DNA of 64,000 nucleotides from Isoetes taiwanensis (lineage: Eukaryota > Streptophyta > Lycopodiopsida > Isoetales > Isoetaceae): positions 19,257,418 to 19,321,417 of the forward strand of contig JAJEKV010000010.1 of NCBI GenBank assembly GCA_021234155.1, read 5' to 3'. The notes below the pieces were generated by a model. It was not told the DNA's origin and made no database searches. It saw nothing but the letters and a program-made list of their open reading frames with translations. The translations under genes were made by a program, and so were the position numbers. This document shows positions 45,099 to 55,443 of this stretch, one piece after another; the stretch's first letter is position 1, and every line of letters starts with the position of its first letter.

Positions 45099-45950
45099 TT
45101 ATAATGAATCTTCTTGCCCCACTCTTTCAGCCAACTTTTTATATGACTTAGCTAGATTAATCCACCACCATATCCAACCCATGTCAGCAGCTGGTTTGGG
45201 GTGGCAGTTGGATATATCTTGAAGTTTGGAGAGGAAGTCTTCATGATCAAGAAGGCTGACATTCAACTTAAAAAAAGACTTCCTTTTATTATGATCTGCA
45301 CCACTTAAAATTATTAGCTGAGGGTAGTGATCAGAGAGGGTGTAGTCAGCCAAATTATCAACCCTACTGCTAATGGTCCAAATATTTTCACTGAGGTAAA
45401 ATCTATCATGTAAGTAGCATGGGGAGTCAACTCTGTAGTCAGACCAACTGAAAGAATTGGGCTTGGTCCTGGCAAGCTTAAGATTATGAGCATAGAGAAG
45501 GCTGACCCAAGCACACATCTCTTGAGGCAGAAGAGCTTTAAAGTTTCTATTTTTCATGAAGCTATCAGTAACCATGTTGAAATCACCACCAATAATCAAG
45601 ACGTCAACATCTAAGCTAGCTAGACTAGAGTTGATTTTATTCCAGACTAAAATTCTATCAGAGGGATTATGATAAGAATAGACATTAACTAAAGCAATAT
45701 TACCAGACCCCAGCTTGCAAATTAAGATCTGCCATCTACCATTATTATCATTAATCATGTGATCTATTTGCAGATCAATTCTCTGATTCCAAGCAATAGC
45801 TATACCTGCAGAAGAGTCGTTAGCACTTATAGACCACGTTTTAAAATTAAGAGGGAGAGCTCTGGAAATAATAGTATTATGGTTGGGATCATGAATCTTG
45901 TATTCCTGGATGAACAAGATGTCAGGGTTGAGGGAGGAAAGGCAGACTTT
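45099..45950 (-). pseudogene. LINE APE-type endonuclease
   Basis: The frame has FIQEYKIHD (LxQEt motif), VLIIGGDFNMV (GDFN metal-binding box), FSWSD (with following aromatic residues) and LSDHYPQLI (SDH catalytic box). This is the exonuclease-endonuclease-phosphatase fold used for target-primed reverse transcription. It ends at 45099 by a frame break. Confidence 0.93.
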
Positions 45951-46330
45951 TAGACGCTCCCTTTTAATATTCTAGATTGAATGGCAGAATTTCTGGGACT
46001 GACCCTGAGCGGTCCAACATAGGATTTTTTCTGTCCCCTACCTCTTTTCTTTGTTATCTGCTTCCAACCTTCATCATCACAAGAGTGAAGAAAATCGTTC
46101 TCAGAGCTATAGCTCTCAGAATCAGCCTCGGAGTGATTATCTTCTTTGAGGGGGAAGGAGAGAGTTACAAAACCTGTTTTGAATTTAACTGCCATATTAA
46201 CATTTCTAAAGACAAAATTCCAATTACTGTCAAAATAGGGGTCATTGGGCTCAGTAGTGGGGGTAAAGTCCTTTTTATCATCAGTATTGGCTCGGGGGAT
46301 AATGTCAATGATTTTACTGTCAATTTTCAT
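45950..46330 (-). pseudogene. LINE ORF1-ORF2 linker
   Basis: 126-codon frame, acidic serine-rich (EADSESYSSENDFLHSCDDE), then basic (KKRGRGQKKS). It overlaps the end of the DUF4283 frame by position and precedes the endonuclease. Confidence 0.6.
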
Positions 46331-46341
46331 CTCGTCATCAA

Positions 46342-47574
46342 TTACTTTCTTTTTAGGACACCATTCTTGCCTGATGATGAGAGGGGCTTGAAATTGAAGG
46401 GGCTTCTGTCATCAATAGGAACCTCCTTCTCTGGAATTTTAAGGACAGGGAGCTTAGAGTAAACAATGTCCAATTCCATAGTTCTGCCCTCTGAAAGTTT
46501 GATCTGAACTTTCCTCAACCATTTGGAATTAATATTCTTAGATATACAAACTGAGGGGAAATTGGTTTGAGGAATGTTTATGGAGATGATATCCCTGAGA
46601 TTTCCCGCGATTGCCTTAAGATGAGAGAGGGTCCACAAAGCAGGGGGGAGATTGGGGAAGGTGATCCATGTAGCAGTAGAAATATGATTACTATTACCTG
46701 GGGTAAATAAGGGGCTCCATCTCATAATATAGAAATCATTGTTGCTTATTTTGCCCAACTTCTTTTTTAGAATGTGAGAAACGGTAAAATTATCTTTGCA
46801 CAAGATTTGAAAAGCCCTGTCATCGATCTTGAGCAAAGATAGAATAGGAATTCTCTGAGTCTTGGTAATCCAAAATTTAACTTCACCTATGGAAGGGCTA
46901 TTGATAGGAAAGTGGATGATCAGACCTCTTTCAGAGTAAAGGTTAACAGCAGTAGAATCTTGGATACCCGAGAGATCTATATAATCTGAATTAGCCTTGG
47001 GTGTGTCAGATGGGTTATCACAAGAAACCACGTTAAGCAAAGCATTTTTATAAGAAGGAAGAATTTGACCTTTAGCTTTGTCGCTTTTGCCCAGAATAGG
47101 AATCCGGTTGCTGACATTCTGATCACCAACAATGGTACTTGCCTTGCCGAACCCCCCAGATGTATTTATACTTTTGCAGTTCTTGCATTCACACTGGTTC
47201 ATCTCCAAAGGGTTGAAGTAGCCATTTGAGTCTCTAATTTTGCATGCATTGGTATCCTTCTTGAGTCTGGTCTGGAAAATCCCATACTCCTGAGAGACGT
47301 CCTCTAAGACCAAATTCGCGCCAGATGGGAGTTTGCTTTTGGCCTGCTTACGGTGCCTTTCTATTACTCTGTCATCAGCTTCTTCCCATCTCTTGATCAG
47401 CTTTATCGAAGCCTTGGAGTTCCACTTAAGGTTTTCCAAGTCCACAAGCAAGGTTTTTGCTAGATTGAGGAGCTCGTTCATAGATTTCTGGAAGATATTA
47501 TTTTTAAGGCTGCAACAATCTGATTCAGAATGACCTTGCTTAACCATTATCCTTTTGCATAGGTTTCTGTCCAT
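46342..47574 (-). CDS. LINE ORF1 protein, DUF4283-like
   Basis: A 410-codon frame. The middle reads RAFQILCKDNFTVSHILKKK, FYIMRWSPLFTPGNSNHIST and TWITFPNLPPALWTLSHLKA, the W-S-P..F...WI.FPNLP...W....L..IA pattern of DUF4283, common in plant LINE ORF1 (nucleic-acid binding). Upstream it has CECKNCKSI, not a clear CCHC knuckle. The 118-codon frame 47934-47578 directly upstream (ends FFELL-stop three bases before) may be part of the same protein after one stop. Confidence 0.8.
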   Translation of the reverse strand: MDRNLCKRIMVKQGHSESDCCSLKNNIFQKSMNELLNLAKTLLVDLENLKWNSKASIKLIKRWEEADDRVIERHRKQAKSKLPSGANLVLEDVSQEYGIFQTRLKKDTNACKIRDSNGYFNPLEMNQCECKNCKSINTSGGFGKASTIVGDQNVSNRIPILGKSDKAKGQILPSYKNALLNVVSCDNPSDTPKANSDYIDLSGIQDSTAVNLYSERGLIIHFPINSPSIGEVKFWITKTQRIPILSLLKIDDRAFQILCKDNFTVSHILKKKLGKISNNDFYIMRWSPLFTPGNSNHISTATWITFPNLPPALWTLSHLKAIAGNLRDIISINIPQTNFPSVCISKNINSKWLRKVQIKLSEGRTMELDIVYSKLPVLKIPEKEVPIDDRSPFNFKPLSSSGKNGVLKRK

Positions 47575-47577
47575 TTC

Positions 47578-47934
47578 TTAAAGTAACTCAAAAAAATTCC
47601 AAGCCCAATCTCGGTCGTTTGCTCTGCCAGAGGCGTAATCTTTCTCTAAAGCTTTCATTTTGTCCAAGGTGTCGCATATCACTCCGTCCTCCTGAACATC
47701 CATGCAAACTACAGCAGCTTTTTGCTGATCTTGAATAAGCGCAAAGGTGATGTACATAGTTTTCATCTTTTCCCACACCTTATCTTTCTTATCCTCCAAC
47801 CAAAAAATATTCGTCCATTCATTGTCCTCGATGATTCTAAGGGCTTTTTCTCTGTCAATTGGATTTTTGGAAGGCCCCGAACCATTTTTCTCTTGTCTAC
47901 TGGACATTCCTAGTTTTCCCCCGCAAATCTCCAC
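47578..47934 (-). pseudogene. LINE 5' open frame upstream of ORF1
   Basis: MSSRQEKNGSGPSKNPIDRE then WTNIFWLEDKKDKVWEKMKT, ending three bases before ORF1. It may be the true N-terminus of ORF1 split by a stop, or a separate small frame. Not recognised otherwise. A further frame at 48344-48078 lies in the LINE 5' region. Confidence 0.5.
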
Positions 47935-48377
47935 ACTAGAATCTGTAAATCCGTGAAGAACCAGCCCGGTCTAAGATCGAAGAACTCTGTCCAGTGAAGA
48001 ATGGGCTCGATTCCGAACCTTTCCAGTACCGAAATTTGAAAGAGATTTCTTGAAAATCTACCTAAGGCTAGGTAGCCCTAATTGTGGGCCGAAACTCTTA
48101 AAGAACCTACTCTATCGAAGCAAAGAATACTCAGATAATGACTGCTAAAAGCTGATCTACTGAATCCAATTCTTGTTCTGGAGTTGTACGACTGAATAAT
48201 TAAGCTATCCAATGCTGCTACTGTCACATCAAAGCCAGTGGGGATCTCCGGGAAGCCCAGACCCTGGAGAACAGCCTCCAAGAAGGCCTCATCCATTGGG
48301 TCCGGTATTCGCACGGAGTTCGAGGCGCCAAAGGAAGCGCCCAACGTTCATCTCTCCCCGAGAGAAGAAAAAAAAAA

Positions 48378-49230
48378 AAAAACCCCCCGGCAAGAGTATC
48401 TTAGTAACCATGTAAACTTAGTCATTAATACTCCTTATTTTCCCCAGTCTAGTTATACATTGTTGAACAGAGTCCATGAAGACATGATTATAGCGAAGAT
48501 GCTAATACTTGTGCCACACAGACTGTAGCAGCATTATATTGACATTGAGAATTCAAGATAATATTATTTCTATATGATTCAATCACTATTATCGTTTGCC
48601 CAAGGCCCATAGTTATTTAATAACTACTATGAGACGGACTCGGAAATAAACATTGATTTTAGTATGAACTCAATTGACACAGTATTTTCATGCTCTAATG
48701 AGCATGTTCATTTTTCAAAAAGCCGTGTAATATAAAAGGGAAAAGCAGGAATCAAATCTGCCATTAACTCTGAGTAACATTTAAAAGTAGCAGCACATTA
48801 ATCTGAATAGTAACAACATGACAGTTTGTTTCAGAAATAAAATCAAGACATATATTAATAAGTTTCTCTCAAGCAGACATGTCATTTACATGTATTTATG
48901 AAAATAAAGACTTCAAGCAAATGAAGATTGCCTTCACTCTATTTTGCAGTAAATAAGATTGTAACATAATTTTCTATTTACAATCAATCATTTGAACGTG
49001 TTCAACATGAAGTCACCAACTAGAAGATAATAGGCAGTTACAACCTGTTTTGTCTTTGACAACTTGAAAACCAGAACGCCTTGCATAGCTGGCCAGATAT
49101 TTGCGTCATGTGATCATAGCAGCACAACGTTATTAGCTGATGTTATTTTTTCTAACTCCACCTCCAGATCACTCCTAGCTTTAACACAAACAGGAACAAA
49201 GAAATCACAAGGGCAGGAGAGGTTAGGTAC
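48378..49230. other. No gene recognised
   Basis: AT-rich sequence right of the LINE. No convincing frame. It could be intron of the gene hinted at by the exon-like stretch at 49231-49340. Confidence 0.4.
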
Positions 49231-49340
49231 CTACAGCCAAACAACATGACATTAGCAATAATCTTGGTAATGCATGAAGGGCCAAAAGGTACAATGAAGC
49301 CTCTCGGTTTATCACCGTTCAGCCATTGTGACCATTTGCC
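49231..49340 (-). other. Exon-like stretch, unknown product
   Basis: On the minus strand an acceptor (AACATGCAG) opens GKWSQWLNGDKPRGFIVPFG then PSCITKIIANVMLFGC, closed by a donor AG|GTACCT. 110 bp, no stops, balanced composition. The protein family is not recognised and no partner exon was found. Confidence 0.35.
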
Positions 49341-50477
49341 CTGCATGTTCAAAACAGGGGTGTTCATAGAGGGGTGCATTTCTAGAAAAATAAAAAGAGA
49401 CGTATATATTCTTGAGCCTTATTAGGCACAGATATTAATTGTGAGAAATCCACGTAAATTCTACCTGTAGTCCATGCAAATAAACTGGAGCCATTCTTTC
49501 ATATTGTAAAGCAGGGGATTAAGTAAACTTTACCATCGAAATACCTGAACCACTGAAATACCTTATTGTTGTCTTGATCATAGTGATACTCATGATCATG
49601 TTGTCTTTCAGGAGTGGAAAGCTCAGCAGCTGCCTCAATTTAATTCAAACAGCAAATGTAAGTGTTCTATGCCAATTTCTTGTTGCCCGATGTGCATTTT
49701 GCCATAGTAATAGAGATATGGTTATGCCTCTACTCTGCTAGTTCAGAGTTGGTCATGCAAAACATACACTTAGCTTGCAAGCACTTTTCAACTAGAGCTG
49801 CTTCGTCTGAGCAGGAACTGAAGCGCTTCATCTGAATCCATCCAATGCCGTTTTTTTATTGAGAACCCTAAATTTAGAAACGAAACCCTAATCAAGGATG
49901 GAAGATTCGTGGCTGCCTCCTTGCATGCTTAAGCGGATATCCTCTGGGCTGGAAAATCCAAATCATGAAGAAAAGAAAGTGGTACAGTACCAGATATGGA
50001 GGAATATGGCATGGCGCCAGCTAAACATGGAGATCTGCATATAGCCTGTCTCACGCAGCACTAGGCAGCAAAATCCGTCAAGTGGATCCCGAACAGACCA
50101 GGAAGCAGATTCGTGTGGATAAACCCTAAAAGCATTTTTTACTTGGAGGAAATGATGCAAAATGTCATTTTCAATTATAATAAGGTTTCTGACACCATTT
50201 TTTATCACGATTTTGGGTCAAAGATCAAATCACTTGGGCCAAGTTCAAATGTATCTTTAGCTTGCAAGCATATAGAATAAGGAATGAGATGGCATAAATT
50301 CTACATTAGGATATGCCGAGCAGATAAAATTAACCATGGGGTGTAGACAAATCAGAATAACTTTCATAGTCCAAGTTCACTCTCGTCTGGTCAATGTTAA
50401 TGTTCGTGCAGTACCAAATAACAAGTGTGTATCTGGGTAATATAATGTTCATGATTAAAAAAAAATAAAAAAAAAAA
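49341..50477. other. Mostly non-coding; one short candidate start
   Basis: A plus-strand ATG at 49898 behind an AACCCTAA-containing leader opens MEDSWLPPCMLKRISSGLEN and runs to a TAG at 50042 (48 codons). It looks like the start of a plant gene but is closed early and I see no splice donor before the stop that I trust. The rest is AT-rich. Confidence 0.3.
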
Positions 50478-50700
50478 TCACGTGGCCACTCTTAATATTT
50501 TTTTCTCCATCGGATGGTGTGGTTCCACCCTAAATCGTGTCAATAGAGTCGCAAGAGTTATTGTTCTTACTATCAAACACCATCGTGTTTATAAACCAGC
50601 TTAAGAGGGGGTTAATGCTTAGTGGGTTGTTGTGCACACCCATAAGAGGGAAGAGTTTGATCCCCTTAACACATAGGTCGAGCAATTTAGCTCCAAATGA

Positions 50701-50905
50701 AATATGTAGCATAATAACAGGGGGTTTTTTTTGTGTTTTTGTACGCTTTTCACAAAGGTTTCCCTAAGATTTTATGGCGTATTCGAATGCATGTACTAAT
50801 GCGTACATCTAGAGTGCACCATTTTTTAGTCGTTGATTTAGGTTTTTTTTTTCAATGGTCCAAAATCAAGGGCTCACAACAAAAGCCCTCTTTTTATTTT
50901 AGAAA
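50701..50905 (+). repeat. Dispersed repeat R1, copy 2
   Basis: Near-identical to 14763-14965. It starts exactly at the left edge of the 2.6-kb insertion. Confidence 0.92.
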
Positions 50906-51360
50906 TTTGAACATGCGATTTGGATCAAGTCGGGAATTTTGCATCCCAATCATGCAAATCAATTGGTCAATCTTCCTGCTTGAATCTTTTGCAGATCTAA
51001 TGTGAGATTTTTTTCGTTTTGCTTCAATTCAATCATCCCACGACTGCGCATTTTAGGTCAAAATTTGCATACAATGGCAGCTGCAGCCGTTCATCCGATC
51101 TGTGGAGCAGTTCTGGCATCATGGAGAGGTCTAAATCCAGATTAAAATGGTGGAAATTCTTCTAAATCTTTGTCCTTCGGCAAGGCAAGCGTTCCAAAAG
51201 CTTTATGAGCTACTTACGGTCTCAAATATGCTTGGAGTTCTTCTTGGGCAGAACCCATTTTCGGCAATGCTGATTTCTTAGACGCAGGAAGCATCAGAGC
51301 TCAGAACCCTAACCATGGCAACGAGTTAATCTCAAGACCCTAGCCCTTTCTTTTGCAGTA
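50906..51360 (+). other. Insertion interior, no gene recognised
   Basis: No coherent frame. Its end (CCCTTTCTTTTGCAGTAGG, 51342-51360) looks like a splice acceptor leading into the translocator fragment, so it may contain captured intron. Confidence 0.4.
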
Positions 51361-51576
51361 GGTATTTCTCTTTGGTTTATTCCTCCACCTGCGGGTGTGA
51401 CAGAAAATGCATGGCAGCTGCTTGCCATATTCTTGGCCACCATAGTGGGTATTATCACACGGCAGTTGCTCGGGTCTTGGAGACAGAGTTGCTTACCAAT
51501 TTGTGTCACTCTTTGCTAAAACAACTCTAGGTCTTGGATACATACAGTCTTGTTTTTAGTGAAGCTCTGTTGGCTA
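51361..51576 (+). pseudogene. Chloroplast dicarboxylate (2-oxoglutarate/malate) translocator fragments
   Basis: The frame reads SLWFIPPPAGVTENAWQLLA then IFLATIVGIIT, the conserved first membrane segment of plastid DiT translocators (family text PxGVxxxAWQLLAIFLATIVGIIT). Directly after, in a different frame from 51473, comes GLGDRVAYQFVSLFAKTTLG then LGY and YSLVFSEALLA, which in the family lies some 90 residues further on. The two parts are thus fused with the intervening exons missing. DiT proteins exchange malate for 2-oxoglutarate or glutamate across the inner envelope. This piece cannot function. Family recognition is from memory. Confidence 0.85.
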
Positions 51577-52127
51577 ATGACTTTAGTTTGAATGGAACCT
51601 GAAACGGGAAGCCAAAGATCAATCGTTTTTGGGCCGAAATTGCAGAACAGCTTCTAAGCTTTCCAAAAACTAAAAGTCCAATAGGGTTTAACAGTGATGG
51701 CGCGACCTGTTCTTCGAGTCCGTCCTGCCAGATGAGGGCTTCCAACGGCTCGGTCAGCATTGCTTGCCCCATTATTTCTATATGAAGCTGTTTTGGTGTG
51801 GATTTTGACTTGGCATATTGTCCCGTGCTTCCCGATTTAGGTGAGTTTTCAAACCAATATTCATTTCTTCCTGTGGTAGAATATGGATCACTAGCAGGCA
51901 TTGCGAATGAAGCTGATTCTTATTAAGGAAGAGATTGCAGATCTCGATGCAGACCTAACAGAGACTTAGAAATCGGATTTGCAGGCTTATAAAGCGTTAG
52001 CTTGTTCATGGCTTGCAGATGCCAGTAAAACAAATATATTTTCCAGCGCTTCCATGGCCCGTAAATAAGGCTTTAGAAGACTATCACATTTCAAGCTTTT
52101 GATTCAGGGAAAACACGCCTCTATAGA
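51577..52127. other. Insertion interior, unassigned
   Basis: A 124-codon minus-strand frame (51901-51527) partly overlaps the translocator fragment on the other strand and shows no family. The stretch 51910-52080 contains coding-like text (LILIKEEIADLDADLTE) with a stop. Confidence 0.35.
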
Positions 52128-52690
52128 TTGCATTGCATGGATTTTGCTTCTATCATTCGTCATTGTGGTAACACTAAGGATTTGGAAGGAGGCAGAAGGG
52201 TTCAGAAGGATATTGATGAGTATGGTTATGGAAAAGTTAGGTTTTTGGAAAACCTTCTTGTAGAAATGTATCGCAGATGTGGAGCTTTGAAGGATGCTCA
52301 GGCAGTGGTCTCCTGGAATTCAATGTTAGCAGGATTTGGCCAGCAAGGGAGCATCCAAGAGGCCCGGAATATTTTTCATAAAATGCTTCTGCATGATCTA
52401 GTGTCATGGAACTCCATAATTGCAGCATGTGCACAGAATGGACATGAGAATCAAGCACTTGAATTTTTTAGGCAAATGTAGCTGGAGGGCATAGTACACA
52501 AGTATGCTTGGAGCGTATGCTTGGAGCATATGTGCAGAATGGAAATAATAAGAAGGCTTTGGAGTTTTTCAATCAAATGAATGCTGAAGGGGTGAAACCA
52601 GATAAATATACTTTATGCGACTGTTTTGGATGCATGTGCCAATCTGGCAGCTCTAACAGATGGCTTGAACTGGCCCCTTTTCTGGCCTCA
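52128..52690 (+). pseudogene. Pentatricopeptide repeat (PLS-type) protein fragment
   Basis: PPR proteins bind organelle RNA one base per repeat. The frame starts with DFASIIRHCGNTKDLEGGRR and LVEMYRRCGALKDAQAV. It then has VVSWNSMLAGFGQQGSIQEA, DLVSWNSIIAACAQNGHENQ, ALEFFRQM-stop and, after frame changes, LGAYVQNGNNKKALEFFNQM and NAEGVKPDKYT. A one-base deletion at about 52607 hides ATVLDACANLAALTDGLE. The VVSWNSM and DLVSWNS wording is typical of P-L-S repeats. About 9 residues are missing between AQAV and VSWNSM. There is no E/DYW end. This is a captured or decayed piece. Confidence 0.88.
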
Positions 52691-52944
52691 TGGTAATTTT
52701 TCTTTCTTTAACAGTGGTCCATGAAGCCATTGCAGAGAGTAATCACGTTTTAGGTTTTAGAGTCTGTATGTCACACTTAATATTAGGACATTGAATGTAA
52801 TGGCTTGTTTTTAGCTCGACTTCCATTTTCTATTATGATTCACATGCACTAAGGAATCTCCATGCACAGATATTATATGCACAATATTACATGCACTAAG
52901 GAAACTCCATGCACAATATTACATGCACCCCTACACCATCTTTA
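52691..52944. other. No gene recognised
   Basis: AT-rich. ATGCACTAAGGAA.CTCCATGCACA occurs twice near 52845-52920, a 40-bp tandem duplication. Confidence 0.5.
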
Positions 52945-53300
52945 AGGCCCCGAAGGGGCCAAAAATTTTTTTAGTTAACACAAACCATTAACACACAACT
53001 ACCATTAACATTATTAACATAAACCATTGCATTTGACACATTTAAATTAAAATCCCCCTTAAACCCCCTTTGGTTTGGGTGCATATTCACACGGGGGGTT
53101 ACGTAGGGCAGCGAGAGCCCCAAAAAAATTACGATATATATGTACAAAATTAACACCATTAAGTACATTCTCTCAAATCTTATAGTATTTTGCAAATCTT
53201 AATATACAGTATACAAAAACTTGTACATGCATACCCCATAAATGAGGATCGCTATGTACGGTCCAGATCTTGGAATAAAGGGCAAATATGCCCATCCGAC
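52945..53300 (+). repeat. Dispersed repeat R2, copy 2
   Basis: Near-identical to 16833-17180. It lies close to the right edge of the 2.6-kb insertion. Confidence 0.92.
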
Positions 53301-53894
53301 AGCTCTCGTTGCCCGGAGTACAATAACCAGTTTTTATATAGTTTTTTTTTATTTTATATCAATGCACAAAACTTATGGCGCTACAAGTAGAAAAAGAAGG
53401 TTTACATTTTGTTACTCCTTAACCAGCATGGTTTGTGATCGCCGAGATAGCCCTCTACAAGGGTATAGTCTACTTGATTCATAGCCGCGAAAGTTGTTAC
53501 TCACTGATGATGCGCCAGATTCATCTTTGGATGCCTAATAATCCAGAGTGGGGACTAATAATGGAACCCCGTTAATGGGCTCGCCAATTTAGATGATTTA
53601 ACAAGTTTGCAAGGGCGTTAACTCCCTCATCCACACTCTTAGAATGTGACGAGGTTTTGATGAGGTGTGAATATGTTAGAGGAACATTTGCAAATATGAT
53701 AGTTATTTGAAATTGACAATCTAGCATTGTGAATGTAGCAAATGGACAATCCAACAATGTGAATGACAATCACTTACCACAAACAACAAAAGATCAAGCA
53801 CATGCCACTTCAATAATTGGCTATGGTGAATATTTGCATACATCTTTTGCATTGTTGCCAAATCCCTCTGACATTCTCTTAAAATAAAAAGGAG

Positions 53895-54067
53895 AAACTA
53901 CCAAAATACCCCTATGAGTTTGTGTAATTACCAAAATACCCTTATGAGTTTCAAAATTACCAAAATGCCCTTGTGTATAGTAAGTGTGTAAGGGCATTTT
54001 GGTAATTTTAAAACTCATAAGGGCATTTTAGTAATTACACAAACTCATAGGGGTATTTTGGTAGTTT
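53895..54067. mobile_element. Fold-back element with 78-nt arms
   Basis: Left arm 53895-53972 (AAACTACCAAAATACCCCTA...) and right arm 53990-54067 are reverse complements with only a few mismatches, around a 17-base loop. Within each arm the word ATTACCAAAATRCCC recurs two to three times. Copy A has none of it (CTTACAATGAAAAGGACTAT near 39508), so it inserted after the duplication. The transcript would form a long hairpin. Confidence 0.93.
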
Positions 54068-54607
54068 TCCCAAAAAAGACTATTTTTATATTAAGAAGCA
54101 AAAGAATTATTTTAGAAATGGCGCCCAACATTGCTATGTTAAAAGAGGGAAGGAAATGAAAAGGAATGAATATATTGGAAAACCTTAGCTGCTTACTTAT
54201 AGATGCAAATTTACCACTTCTTCTTTAGTCCTTGCTAATTTATTTGTTTTAAGAACTTAGACTTGTTTTTACAATGCAACTTTGAAGCTTCTTGTGCTGA
54301 ATCCGTTGTGCTCAAGTTGACAGAGTTCAAACATCCAATAGCGAAAGAATAGAATCTTCCTTACAGTATGTTCATCGAATTGACAGACCTTATCTCGGCA
54401 GATTTTGCTGGACTATGGCATGGAAACAAACACATCAAGAGCTCAGAAAAGAAGAGCTCACATGGGTCAGAGACAAGCGCGTAAAATATATAATTGAGGG
54501 CGACTTGATAAGTAAATTGAACTACGGTTTTACATGTAAGGCTATGCCCTTAATTACTTGGATGGCACAACCACATTGACGGTTTTAAACCAATGAAGGA
54601 AAACGTT

Positions 54608-55188
54608 AGAGGCAGCAAGCCTCTGCTGCAACAGAGCTTCCACTAAAACAGAGCTTTCCGACCAAGGTTTCTGGTTGAACTTCAAATTTTGTCTCTCTAG
54701 AGACAACAGATTTTTCTGGCTTCTTCGATAAAAATACCTTCCTATTAAACGCACCTTTCCGCTGAAAAAAATGGAGGAATGCTTTCGCTAGGTTAGTGTT
54801 GCTGCTGTGCAAGAACAAAGCTTGCAGAGCTTTTGGCTATGGCATACAGAGCAGAGCTTTCGGCTATGGCTTTCGAAGCAAAGCTGACAGTTATGGCTTC
54901 AGAGCAGAGCATCCCCTACGCAACTTATAAATTTGAAACGAAGATCCGTTTTGTAATAGATTCGTGCCTGGAACATAGATGTCTTCACGTGGAGCAAGGA
55001 GACCCCAAAATTTGCTCCTCAAGAAAAACTCTGGCGGCACCACCAGATCGCCACCAGAAACTTAGAGAGACTGAAATCACTTGAAAAAATAATGACCTGA
55101 AATCGCTTGAAAAGGGTTTCGTGGATTAGAAAGCCAAACTACTCCCGTGCACACCACCTTCAAAGGCAACTTCAAGCGTTAAAAACTC
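54608..55188. other. No gene recognised
   Basis: AGCTTTCGGCTATGGC-like words recur at 54820-54900. Frames on both strands are short and without signature. Confidence 0.4.
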
Positions 55189-55196
55189 AGGTGGAA

Positions 55197-55435
55197 CCCG
55201 GGGGATTCACCTTTATCACATGAGCATATGCCACCTGCGTGCTTAAGGTGAGAAGAAACACCCCTATATACGTACGCAAAAGTGTTGGAAAAACACCCCT
55301 TCCGTGGAGAAAATACACTAGAATGTCAGTAAGAGGGGGATTTAAACCCCTAGTATACGTACGAAAACATCGAGAAAAAACCCCCTTCCACACACTCACT
55401 AGGTTTATACGGGTCTTCTGTGTGAATCCCCCGGG
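55197..55435. mobile_element. hAT-like MITE (239 bp) with 8-bp target duplication
   Basis: CCCGGGGGATTCAC (55197-55210) is perfectly inverted at 55422-55435. AGGTGGAA flanks both ends (55189-55196, 55436-55443), an 8-bp duplication as made by hAT transposases. The interior is non-coding and has a repeated TAYACGTACG word. Confidence 0.9.
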
Positions 55436-55443
55436 AGGTGGAA

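Larger units (their letters stand above)
41897..48363 (-). mobile_element. L1-like LINE, near full length, frame-broken (about 6.5 kb)
   Basis: Minus-strand order: 5' region, ORF1 with a DUF4283-like domain, then APE-type endonuclease, reverse transcriptase and zf-RVT. The poly(A) is the T-run at 41900-41914. GAAGAAAAAAAAAA lies at both edges (41883-41896 and 48364-48377), a likely target-site duplication, though it is low complexity. ORF1 is largely open; the polyprotein has several frameshifts. Confidence 0.92.
50703..53320 (+). mobile_element. 2.6-kb gene-fragment-carrying insertion
   Basis: Relative to copy A (CATGAACAATAACC) this copy reads CAAATGAA, then R1, translocator fragment, PPR fragment, R2 and a 28-bp tail (CCATCCGACAGC...CGGAGT), then ACAATAACC. 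No target duplication longer than one base is visible and no terminal inverted repeats were found. R1 and R2 also flank gene fragments at 14.8-17.2 kb. The class is unresolved; a Helitron-like or defective Pack-type element are candidates. Confidence 0.7.
50478..54607 (+). repeat. Segmental duplication B (partner 38457-40055), with insertions
   Basis: Left part 50478-50702 and right part 53320-54607 are collinear with copy A. They are separated by the 2.6-kb insertion 50703-53320. The right part also holds a 173-bp fold-back element that copy A lacks. Confidence 0.93.

Noticed and set aside
45977-46462. 161-codon plus-strand frame
   Set aside because: Antisense to LINE ORF1/linker frames, which carry recognised domains.
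52128-52690. Working PPR gene
   Set aside because: Internal stop at about 52479, frame changes and missing residues; it lies in a mobile insertion, so it is listed as a fragment.
50703-53320. Calling the 2.6-kb insertion a Helitron
   Set aside because: No CTRR end, no subterminal hairpin of the kind at 25111 and 22577, and the empty site does not show an A/T target.
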